A program made the translations under genes and the position numbers. From Dehalococcoidia bacterium (GTDB lineage Bacteria > Chloroflexota > Dehalococcoidia > JAENJB01): DNA of 10,391 nt. Each line of letters starts with the position of its first letter. The stretch's first letter is position 1. The stretch is from assembly GCA_030690705.1 (NCBI GenBank), contig JAUYGE010000225.1:1-10391 (forward strand), read 5' to 3'. Below the pieces are notes generated by a model, which did not search any database, had not been told where the DNA came from, and saw nothing but the letters and a program-made list of their open reading frames with translations. Shown one piece after another: positions 1 through 4,851 of the stretch.

Positions 1-1385
1 GGCTCTTCCCCTTCCGCTCCTGCTCCCGGATTCCGTCGAGCAACCCCCGCGCCTGTCTCGACTATCACATCCACCGCTGTGTGGGGCCCTGCATCGGCGC
101 GGTGACCAGGGAAGAGTACGCCCACATGATACGCCAGGTCATTCTCTTCCTGGAAGGCCGCCAGGAGAAGGTCGTGGGAGATCTCAAGCGTCAGATGGCG
201 CAAGCGGCCGCCAACCTCGACTTCGAGAAAGCAGCTCTCTTGCGCAACCAGATTCAGGCTATTCAGCAGGTCATCGAAGGACAAAAGCTGGCCACCGCGG
301 TACGGGGCGACCTGGACGCCATCGCCTTCGTCCAGAGCAACGACCTGGCCTACGTCGAGACCTTCTTCATCCGAAACGGCAAGCTCACCGGCCGTGACCA
401 CTTCCTCCTGGAAGGCGTCCGCGATCTGGAGCCAGAGGAGATTCTCGCCAGCTTCGTCAAACAGTTTTACCTGTCGGCCACGTCCATTCCTCCGGTGATG
501 CTCTTGCCGAAACAGCCTGCTGAAACGTCAGAGCTCGAGGAATGGCTCACAGCAAAGAGAGGCGCCAGGGTCAGGCTGCAGGCGCCGACGCGGGGCCAGA
601 GGCGCAAGCTCCTTGAAATGGTGATTGAGAACGCCCGGCAGGGCTGGGAGCAGTTCCGGCAGAAGCACATCACCAGCACAGAGGCGCTGGCCACCGCCCT
701 GGCGGAGCTACGCGACCGGCTCCACCTCCCCGCGACGCCTGAGAGAATGGAATGCTACGACATCTCCAACATTCTCGGCACCTCGGCGGTGGGCAGCATG
801 GTCGTCTTTGAGAAAGGCCTTCCGAAGCCGCCCCACTATCGCCGTTTCCGCATCAAGACCGTTGGGCAGGCTGACGACTACGCCATGCTCCAGGAGGTGC
901 TCCGGCGCCGCTTCCGGAGGGCGGGCGAGCCTGCGGCGGCGCCCGGAGGGGAGACCTGGGCGATAAGGCCAGACCTTCTCATCGTGGATGGAGGCAAGGG
1001 GCAGCTCCACGCGGCCGAGACGGTCCTGTATGAGCTAGGGCTGACCATCCCTGCCATCGGCATCGCCAAGGAGAGGGAGGAGATCTTCATCCACGGCCAG
1101 TCCGAGCCGGTCGTCCTGCCTGCCACGTCCCCCGCCCTGCAGATGATTCAGCGCATCCGGGACGAAGCGCACCGCTTCGCCCTGGCTTACCACACGCGGG
1201 TGCGGACGAAGACCTCCATGGCCTCCGCCCTCGATGACATCCCCGGCATCGGCCCGAAGCGCAAGCGCGCCCTGCTGCGCCAGTTCGGCTCCCTCAAAGG
1301 CATCAAGGAAGCCTCCGCCGAAGCCATCGCCGCGTCTGCCGGCATCAGCCGTGAGCTGGCTGAGAAGATAAAATGGAGCTTGTAG
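1..1385 (+). CDS. uvrC: UvrABC excinuclease subunit C, 5'-truncated by window edge
   Basis: UvrC makes the two incisions flanking a DNA lesion in nucleotide excision repair, working with UvrA and UvrB. The frame is open from base 3 and gives 460 residues, against about 600 for the family, so the N-terminal GIY-YIG nuclease domain lies outside the window. Four cysteines at fragment residues 7, 18, 26 and 30 (CLDYH, HRCVGPC) have the 11/8/4 spacing expected for the iron-sulfur site reported in E. coli UvrC. A UVR helical hairpin that binds UvrB follows at about residues 57-92 (NLDFEKAALLRNQI). The RNase H-like 3'-... 5'-incision domain shows YDISN, LLIVDGGKGQL and RDEAHRFA, which carry the acidic and His catalytic residues. 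A tandem helix-hairpin-helix closes the protein (DDIPGIGPKRKRALL). The stop is TAG at 1383-1385. No break or missing motif is visible. The identification is secure. Confidence 0.97.
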   Translation, partial: LFPFRSCSRIPSSNPRACLDYHIHRCVGPCIGAVTREEYAHMIRQVILFLEGRQEKVVGDLKRQMAQAAANLDFEKAALLRNQIQAIQQVIEGQKLATAVRGDLDAIAFVQSNDLAYVETFFIRNGKLTGRDHFLLEGVRDLEPEEILASFVKQFYLSATSIPPVMLLPKQPAETSELEEWLTAKRGARVRLQAPTRGQRRKLLEMVIENARQGWEQFRQKHITSTEALATALAELRDRLHLPATPERMECYDISNILGTSAVGSMVVFEKGLPKPPHYRRFRIKTVGQADDYAMLQEVLRRRFRRAGEPAAAPGGETWAIRPDLLIVDGGKGQLHAAETVLYELGLTIPAIGIAKEREEIFIHGQSEPVVLPATSPALQMIQRIRDEAHRFALAYHTRVRTKTSMASALDDIPGIGPKRKRALLRQFGSLKGIKEASAEAIAASAGISRELAEKIKWSL

Positions 1386-1496
1386 CCGACCCCGCGAAGC
1401 GCGGCAGGCAGGACCCTTCGCGAGGTGAGTGCCGCTGACAATGCTCGATCGACAATGCAGAATACCAGTACGTCTGCCAGAGAGGGGGAGAACTGA

Positions 1497-1754
1497 ATGA
1501 ACAGAGTCTCGCTCGGAATCATCATCCTCATTGGAGGAGTGATCATTGCGTTCATTGGCTACAACATGGCTCAAACGGCGATACCCCACCAGAACCCGCT
1601 GGGCCAGCTCTTCGCAACGCCGGAGTACCAGGCAGCGGTATCTCAACAGAGGACTGGTAATGCTATGCTCGGCGTCGGCATTGCCGCATTCGTCATCGGT
1701 CTGATTCTCACCATTGTGAGACGTGGCTCAACAGGAAAGACTGGCAGCGAGTGA
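1497..1754 (+). CDS. small two-helix membrane protein (DUF3185-like)
   Basis: This is an 85-residue protein with two hydrophobic helices, about residues 5-25 (starting SLGIIILIGGVIIAF) and 56-74 (AMLGVGIAAFVIGLILTIV). They are joined by a polar linker rich in Gln and Pro. The tail is short and basic (RRGSTGKTGSE). The ATG at 1497 is supported by a strong GGGGGAG Shine-Dalgarno at 1484-1490, 6 nt upstream. Layout and length recall the DUF3185 family of small membrane proteins, which have no assigned function; this is recall from pattern only. The gene lies 111 nt after uvrC, and no convincing terminator or promoter is visible in the gap, so read-through from uvrC is possible. A helix-linker-helix arrangement would place both ends on the same side, probably the cytoplasm given the basic tail. 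I cannot assign a role. Confidence 0.75.
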   Translation: MNRVSLGIIILIGGVIIAFIGYNMAQTAIPHQNPLGQLFATPEYQAAVSQQRTGNAMLGVGIAAFVIGLILTIVRRGSTGKTGSE

Positions 1755-1797
1755 GGTCGCTGCCGGAACCCGTATTGTCGATCTAATCGTAGAATCT

Positions 1798-1830
1798 ATC
1801 CCACAGCAGTGTTCTCTGCGCCGTTAGCCC
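1798..1830 (+). repeat. direct repeat, left copy, upstream of hicB
   Basis: The first 19 bases (ATCCCACAGCAGTGTTCTC, 1798-1816) are identical to 2443-2461. The match continues imperfectly through CGCCGT to about 1830. The two copies are in the same orientation and bracket the hicBA pair, 645 bp apart. The repeat could be a trace of insertion, a shared upstream regulatory element, or two members of a dispersed repeat family. No third copy was seen in the window. Confidence 0.75.
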
Positions 1831-1866
1831 GGGGGTATGCTATCTAATAGGCCACCTAATGAAATC

Positions 1867-1875
1867 TGCTATAAT
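1867..1875 (+). promoter_or_regulatory. extended -10 promoter of hicBA
   Basis: TGC-TATAAT at 1867-1875 is a perfect -10 hexamer with the extended TGN motif. No TTGACA-like -35 lies 16-18 bp upstream, which is usual for extended -10 promoters. Transcription would start near 1882, leaving a leader of about 22 nt. An AAGGGAG Shine-Dalgarno at 1887-1893 serves the hicB ATG at 1904. CTAAT-type motifs at 1782, 1844 and 1856 surround the promoter, but I cannot say whether they are operators. Confidence 0.7.
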
Positions 1876-1903
1876 TGAGGTGATATAAGGGAGAGAGTGA
1901 TTT

Positions 1904-2131
1904 ATGGTTCATCAACTTAAGATTGTGGTGGAAAAGACTCCCGATGGGTATGTGGCCTATCCGCTGGGCTTAAAGGGTGTTGTAGTAGGGCAAGGCGACA
2001 CCTACGAAGAAGCGTTGTCCGATGTAAAGTCAGCCATACGGTTTCATATCGAAACCTTCGGCTCTGAAATGCTTGAACTGGATCCACCGGTTCTGGAGGC
2101 TTTTATCGCCGAGACCGGGATAAATGTTTGA
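1904..2131 (+). CDS. hicB: HicB family antitoxin
   Basis: HicB neutralises the HicA ribonuclease in type II toxin-antitoxin modules. The 75-residue protein has the compact HicB partial-RNase-H fold: strands and turn in LKIVVEKTPDGYVAYP, GLKGVVVGQGDTYEEAL, then the helix SDVKSAIRFHIETFG. After about residue 52 only a short acidic segment remains, with no visible ribbon-helix-helix or helix-turn-helix, so the protein may not bind DNA by itself. The ATG at 1904 follows AAGGGAG and a close extended -10 promoter. The stop TGA overlaps the hicA start by 4 nt, so translation is probably coupled and antitoxin is made first. This order is the reverse of the E. coli hicAB arrangement. Base composition is visibly less GC-rich than in uvrC or the sdh genes, which is consistent with horizontal acquisition. 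The family call is strong, although activity is not shown. Confidence 0.9.
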   Translation: MVHQLKIVVEKTPDGYVAYPLGLKGVVVGQGDTYEEALSDVKSAIRFHIETFGSEMLELDPPVLEAFIAETGINV

Positions 2132-2370
2132 CCGAGAAGTTTCCCGTCGATGCGCCCAGGTCTCGGGTCATAAAGGCCCTTGAACATTTGGGCTTCAGGC
2201 TGGTTCGAGAAAGGGAACATATTGCGATGATACGCGAGAACCCTGACGGGAGTAAAACGCCGCTGACAATGCCGGGCCACCTCAAAATCAAGAGTTCGAC
2301 ATTGCGGACAATATGCACGAAAGCAGGAATCTCAAGGGAGGACTTCTTACGGGCTTACAATCAGACATAG
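2128..2370 (+). CDS. hicA: HicA family mRNA interferase toxin
   Basis: HicA is a small double-stranded-RNA-binding-fold ribonuclease that cleaves mRNA and halts growth until HicB binds it. The 80-residue product shows the family order: RVIKALEHLGFRLVREREHIAM with the expected catalytic His at residue 31, a strand segment ending in TPLTMPGH, then KSSTLRTICTKAGISREDFL, the usual C-terminal helices. The canonical Gly-Ser before the His is replaced by Arg-Glu; I recall this variant in other HicA proteins, so I do not read it as inactivation. The only sensible start is TTG at 2128-2130, which overlaps the hicB TGA (2129-2131) in a TTGA junction. The weak start and lack of a strong Shine-Dalgarno should keep toxin yield below antitoxin yield. 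The reading frame is intact to the TAG stop. Confidence 0.9.
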   Translation: MTEKFPVDAPRSRVIKALEHLGFRLVREREHIAMIRENPDGSKTPLTMPGHLKIKSSTLRTICTKAGISREDFLRAYNQT

Positions 2371-2442
2371 CATCCTGGGTTATGAGCAGCCCCCCATTTT
2401 GGCACAACCGCCAAACCTCCTAGTAAGGCAAATCTTTATTCC

Positions 2443-2475
2443 ATCCCACAGCAGTGTTCTCCTCGCCGTAACCCC
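2443..2475 (+). repeat. direct repeat, right copy, downstream of hicA
   Basis: Bases 2443-2461 repeat 1798-1816 exactly, and similarity fades after CGCCGT. This copy sits between the hicA stop and the extended -10 promoter of the membrane-protein gene at 2516. Distances from the repeat start to the -10 hexamers differ (72 and 59 bp), so the copies are not phased identically relative to their promoters. Confidence 0.75.
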
Positions 2476-2498
2476 CCACCAGCACCGCAAAACCCATG

Positions 2499-2507
2499 TG
2501 ATATAAT
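2499..2507 (+). promoter_or_regulatory. extended -10 promoter giving a leaderless mRNA
   Basis: TGA-TATAAT at 2499-2507 is another perfect -10 with the TGN extension. The ATG of the next gene begins at 2516, only 8 nt after the hexamer. Transcription should start at about 2514-2516, so the mRNA would begin at or next to the start codon. No Shine-Dalgarno precedes this ATG, which fits leaderless initiation. Confidence 0.65.
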
Positions 2508-2515
2508 TCTGAACC

Positions 2516-3046
2516 ATGAAGCCTTCAGAGTCTGGAGCAAAGAGGCAGCTACAGCCCCCCGAGTTGTGGGGGCAGGTCACCAATGCCATCCGGATGCGGG
2601 CCAGCCAGGACCAGGTCCTCTGGTCGATCTCAGGAATATTCATGGCAGCCAATGCCGTATTGCTCGTCGCGCTGTTCCAAGGCGGGAAGTTGCCTGAGAG
2701 CTTTGCTCCTCGAATTGTCATCCCTCTGGTGGGCACGATTCTTTCCACGATACAATACTGCTTGCAGGGACGAGCCTTCGGGCACGTAGGCAGACTCGAT
2801 GAACTGATACGCAAGCTGGAGAGCGCTCTGGATTTCGATCACCGCTATGCAGTCAGCGTACGTATAAATACCAGCGACGCTGACCGGTACCTGAGTGGAC
2901 GAAGAGAAAATGTCCTGCGCAGACTGTTCATCATGGGCACCTTCTTCCACACCAGAACTCTCATGCAGGGGGCCAGCTTCGGGGCGGCGCTCCTCTGGTT
3001 AGCAACCCTGGCTTTCTTCGTTCTCAGGATTGCTGCCGGAACTTAG
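2516..3046 (+). CDS. three-helix membrane protein of unknown function
   Basis: The 176-residue protein has a polar N-terminus, a first hydrophobic helix at about 34-54 (VLWSISGIFMAANAVLLVALF), a second at about 66-83 (IVIPLVGTILSTIQYCL), a charged middle region of about 65 residues, and a third helix at about 152-174. The pattern of helix, short loop, helix, then an amphipathic segment (GRLDELIRKLESAL) is reminiscent of RipA-type small membrane proteins, but this is only a resemblance and I do not recognise the family with confidence. The start at 2516 is chosen because a perfect extended -10 promoter ends 9 nt before it and no ribosome-binding site is present, suggesting a leaderless transcript. 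Codon use is less GC-biased than in the sdh genes. A possible terminator follows at 3051-3091. Its partner or substrate is unknown. Confidence 0.75.
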   Translation: MKPSESGAKRQLQPPELWGQVTNAIRMRASQDQVLWSISGIFMAANAVLLVALFQGGKLPESFAPRIVIPLVGTILSTIQYCLQGRAFGHVGRLDELIRKLESALDFDHRYAVSVRINTSDADRYLSGRRENVLRRLFIMGTFFHTRTLMQGASFGAALLWLATLAFFVLRIAAGT

Positions 3047-3050
3047 ATAC

Positions 3051-3091
3051 CCACGGGCAAAGTCCGTGGAACTCTGCCCTTCGGGCTTCTT
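3051..3091 (+). terminator. possible double-hairpin terminator after the membrane-protein gene
   Basis: Two stems follow the stop at once: CCACGG (3051-3056) pairs with CCGTGG (3064-3069), and GCCC (3076-3079) pairs with GGGC (3083-3086). The second is followed by TTCTT. The U-tract is short and broken, so intrinsic termination is plausible but not strong. Confidence 0.4.
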
Positions 3092-3139
3092 AAACTGAAT
3101 TTAATACGGATCTGCGATATTTTCTCCGCCACAACTGGG

Positions 3140-3168
3140 TTGACTATGCTGGGAGATGGCCCCATAAT
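3140..3168 (+). promoter_or_regulatory. sigma-70-type promoter of the small acidic gene
   Basis: TTGACT (3140-3145) and CATAAT (3163-3168) are each one base from consensus and are separated by exactly 17 bp. TAATAT at 3165-3170 is an alternative -10 with a less favourable spacing. Transcription would start near 3175, leaving about 50 nt of leader before the ATG at 3226. It lies in the gap after the possible terminator, so the small gene appears to be an independent unit. Confidence 0.6.
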
Positions 3169-3225
3169 ATTTTGAGATGTCGTTGCGGCCACCGACAGAA
3201 AACTTCAAACAAGAAAGGAGGGCGA

Positions 3226-3354
3226 ATGAGCAGACAAGATGATCTCGACAACCATGCCGATCAGCTTAACCCGAACAACGAGGCTTTCTGGGAATCGCGC
3301 GGCGAAGAAGAGCGTCCCGAAGACTGGGAGGAGCGAGTGGAACAAGAGAAGTAA
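3226..3354 (+). CDS. 42-residue acidic protein, function unknown
   Basis: I choose the ATG at 3226 because a near-perfect AAAGGAGGG Shine-Dalgarno lies at 3214-3222, only 3 nt upstream of it (7 nt from the start of GGG pairing), and a good promoter lies at 3140-3168. An earlier in-frame ATG at 3172 would be at or before the predicted transcription start. The product is very hydrophilic and acidic, with no hydrophobic segment, signal peptide or cysteine. Its core LDNHADQLNPNNEAFW is followed by ESRGEEERP and a Glu/Trp-rich tail. I have an impression of similar short NHANQLNPNN-type proteins in many genomes, but no function is known to me. The strong translation signals and separate promoter argue that it is a real, possibly well-expressed gene rather than a chance frame. 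It converges on fumB with 64 nt between stops. Confidence 0.7.
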   Translation: MSRQDDLDNHADQLNPNNEAFWESRGEEERPEDWEERVEQEK

Positions 3355-3418
3355 GATATAATCCCCCAATTTTCTTAAGAGGATCTCTGCCCCCTTAAAC
3401 ACCCTTTGTTAACGACCC

Positions 3419-3988
3419 CTATCCCCCTCGGCGGTATTTAGCTTTGCCCTCTTCGTAGAGGTCGCCGCCCACGGTGTCATTTATCACAATCGCCGGGAAC
3501 TCCTCTACCTCCAACCGGTGGATGGCCTCCGTCCCCAGGTCCGCGTAGGCTATCACGTCCGACTTCTTGATGCTCCGGGAGATAAGCGCCCCGGCACCCC
3601 CCACGGCGGCGAAGTAGACAGCCTTGTACTTCTTCATGGCTTCCTTCACCGCCTCTGAGCGCTGCCCCTTGCCGATCATCCCCTTCACCCCATGCGCCAG
3701 CAGAAGGGGAGTATAGATGTCCATGCGCCCGCTGGTAGTGGGCCCGGCCGAGCCAATCACACGCCCGGGGCGCGCCGGGGTGGGGCCAACATAGTAGATG
3801 GTCTGTCCCTTGAGGTCAAAAGGCGGCTTCTCCCCCTTCTTCAACCCGTCCACAAGCCTCTTGTGAGCGGCATCCCTCGCCGTGTAGAGCACCCCGGTAA
3901 TCAGCACCTGGTCTCCAGCCCGCAGGCCCTCTATCACCCTGTCATCAAGAGGCGACGTTATGCGAATTGGCGCGCCTATCTCCTTCAC
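3419..3988 (-). CDS. fumB: class I fumarate hydratase, beta (C-terminal) subunit
   Basis: This is the smaller subunit of a two-subunit iron-sulfur fumarase, which interconverts fumarate and (S)-malate; the family also includes L-tartrate dehydratase beta. The 189-residue product is the usual length. It shows YTARDAAHKR (residues 35-44), GPTTSGRMD, a GKG turn, GGAGAL and DLGTEAI, which form the substrate-binding part of the active site. The start is GTG at 3988-3986, overlapping the sdhB TGA in a GTGA junction, with GGGAGG at 4000-4005 as a somewhat distant Shine-Dalgarno. A longer frame to 4066 exists but lies inside sdhB and adds residues the family lacks. It is the last gene of the operon, and its alpha partner is the first gene, five genes upstream. 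Tartrate dehydratase cannot be excluded by sequence alone, but the sdh context favours fumarase. The symbol denotes the class I beta subunit, not E. coli FumB. Confidence 0.93.
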   Translation of the reverse strand: MKEIGAPIRITSPLDDRVIEGLRAGDQVLITGVLYTARDAAHKRLVDGLKKGEKPPFDLKGQTIYYVGPTPARPGRVIGSAGPTTSGRMDIYTPLLLAHGVKGMIGKGQRSEAVKEAMKKYKAVYFAAVGGAGALISRSIKKSDVIAYADLGTEAIHRLEVEEFPAIVINDTVGGDLYEEGKAKYRRGG

Positions 3989-4707
3989 CGGGACTTCCGC
4001 CTCCCAGAAACCAGCTTTCGCCTGAGACTCTCGATAGCGTCGGTCGGATTGATGTTCTTCGGGCAAGCTTCAGCGCAGTTGAAGACGGTGCGGCACCGCC
4101 ACACTCCGTCCTCGCTGTTCACCAGCGCCAGTCTGTTCGCCGCCGCGACGTCCCGCGAGTCGGCCACGAAGCGATAGGCCTTGGTCAGCGCCGCGGGGCC
4201 GAGATAGTCTTTCTTCGTCCAGGTCATGGGGCAGGAGGAATGGCAGATGCCGCAGAGGATACAGTCAACCGCCTCATTGATGATGCTCCGTTGCTGCGGA
4301 GACTGGAGATGCTCTTTGCCCGAAGGCGCGCTCAGAGCTTCCAGCCAGGGCATCACCAGGCCCACCTTCTCGAAGAAGGGCCTCATGTCCACCACCAGGT
4401 CCTTGATGACCGGCATGTGCGGCAACGGACCAACCCATACGCGGCGCCCCTTCAGTGCCTCCAACTGCGTCTGGCACGCCAGACGATAGGAGCCGTTGAT
4501 GAACATGGCACAGGAACCGCATACCCCCTCGCGGCAAGCAAAGCGCAACGCCAGAGAGTGGTCCTGCACATCGAGGATGTGGAGCAAGCCCTCCAGCACC
4601 GTCATGCCCTTCTTAACATCAATGGTGAAACTGTCATACCGCGGCCCCTTGTCCACCTCGGGATCGAAGCGGAAGACCTCGAGTATTACTTTCTTCTCAA
4701 TAACCAT
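3985..4707 (-). CDS. sdhB: succinate dehydrogenase/fumarate reductase iron-sulfur subunit
   Basis: SdhB passes electrons from the flavin in SdhA to quinone at the membrane anchor. All three cluster motifs are intact in the 240-residue product: [2Fe-2S] ligands Cys58, Cys63, Cys66 and Cys78 (CREGVCGSC); [4Fe-4S] ligands Cys149, Cys152, Cys155 and, for the shared motif, Cys159 followed by Pro (CILCGICHSSCP); and [3Fe-4S] ligands including Cys205, Cys211 and Cys215 (NCAEACP). The start is ATG at 4707. The nearest Shine-Dalgarno, AGGAGG at 4721-4726, is 13 nt away, which is longer than usual, and it may be paired in a hairpin (4718-4762). Unlike the other junctions of the operon, sdhB is 144 nt from sdhA, and the gap is filled with repeats. 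Its stop overlaps the fumB start by 4 nt. Confidence 0.97.
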   Translation of the reverse strand: MVIEKKVILEVFRFDPEVDKGPRYDSFTIDVKKGMTVLEGLLHILDVQDHSLALRFACREGVCGSCAMFINGSYRLACQTQLEALKGRRVWVGPLPHMPVIKDLVVDMRPFFEKVGLVMPWLEALSAPSGKEHLQSPQQRSIINEAVDCILCGICHSSCPMTWTKKDYLGPAALTKAYRFVADSRDVAAANRLALVNSEDGVWRCRTVFNCAEACPKNINPTDAIESLRRKLVSGRRKSR

Positions 4708-4717
4708 CCGGACTGAT

Positions 4718-4762
4718 GAACCTCCTGTCCCCTCTCTCCTTCGACAGGCTCAGGACAGGTTC
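4718..4762 (-). promoter_or_regulatory. possible hairpin covering the sdhB Shine-Dalgarno
   Basis: In the operon transcript GAACCTGTCC (complement of 4753-4762) can pair with GGACAGGAGGTTC (complement of 4718-4730) if three bases of the latter are bulged. The uninterrupted part is the 7-bp CCTGTCC/GGACAGG stem. The paired region contains the only Shine-Dalgarno of sdhB (AGGAGG, 4721-4726), and the loop is 22 nt. Pairing would lower sdhB initiation. This is read by eye, with no energy calculation. Confidence 0.4.
4738..4759. repeat. dispersed repeat of the CTTCGACAGGCTCAGG type
   Basis: The sequence CTTCGACAGGCTCAGG within this interval is one I recall as a common intergenic repeat core in several environmental bacterial lineages. 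Only one copy is in the window, so the assignment depends on memory and not on internal repetition. Its right end supplies one arm of the hairpin at 4718-4762. Confidence 0.5.
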
Positions 4763-4765
4763 TAA

Positions 4766-4788
4766 CTCTCCCCCTCCAGGGGGGAGAG
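4766..4788. repeat. perfect 9-bp inverted repeat in the sdhA-sdhB gap
   Basis: CTCTCCCCC (4766-4774) and GGGGGAGAG (4780-4788) are perfectly complementary with a 5-nt loop. On the operon strand it is followed by TTAGAACC and not a U-tract, so it is not a standard terminator. It may stabilise or delimit the sdhA part of the mRNA. Confidence 0.55.
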
Positions 4789-4799
4789 GACAGAATTCC

Positions 4800-4837
4800 G
4801 GATTGCCACGCCCGCCTCTGGCAGGCTCGCAATGACA
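4800..4837. repeat. partial REP-like element, right half
   Basis: This matches the right half of the palindrome at 8234-8337: it starts GGATTGC and ends with the identical 12-mer CTCGCAATGACA (4826-4837 and 8326-8337). Between them, GCCCGCC/GGCAGGC forms a 7-bp stem with one mismatch (4810-4816 with 4820-4826). The left half is absent. Confidence 0.65.
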
Positions 4838-4851
4838 TAAAATGGAGAGCA

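Noticed and set aside
1392..1404. CCGCG-AAG-CGCGG hairpin after uvrC as a terminator
   Set aside because: The stem is only 5 bp with a triloop, and no T-run follows, so I do not call termination here.
1035..1646. 203-codon - strand frame overlapping uvrC and the small membrane gene
   Set aside because: The sequence is low-complexity Gly/Arg-rich over uvrC, and it spans two better-supported genes on the other strand.
2398..2415. TTTGGC/GCCAAA hairpin after hicA as a terminator
   Set aside because: It is a 6-bp stem with no U-tract on either strand, so it is too weak to support.
3172..3225. N-terminal extension of the small acidic protein from the ATG at 3172
   Set aside because: That ATG is at or before the predicted transcription start, has no Shine-Dalgarno, and would make the excellent AAAGGAGGG site coding.
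3967..4716. 249-codon open frame on the + strand opposite sdhB
   Set aside because: It lies antisense to an intact iron-sulfur subunit with all cluster cysteines, and it has no recognisable motif or ribosome-binding site.
4766..4788. Hairpin between sdhA and sdhB as an intrinsic terminator
   Set aside because: On the operon strand the bases after the stem are TTAGAACC, with no U-tract, and sdhB-fumB have no promoter that I can see in the gap.
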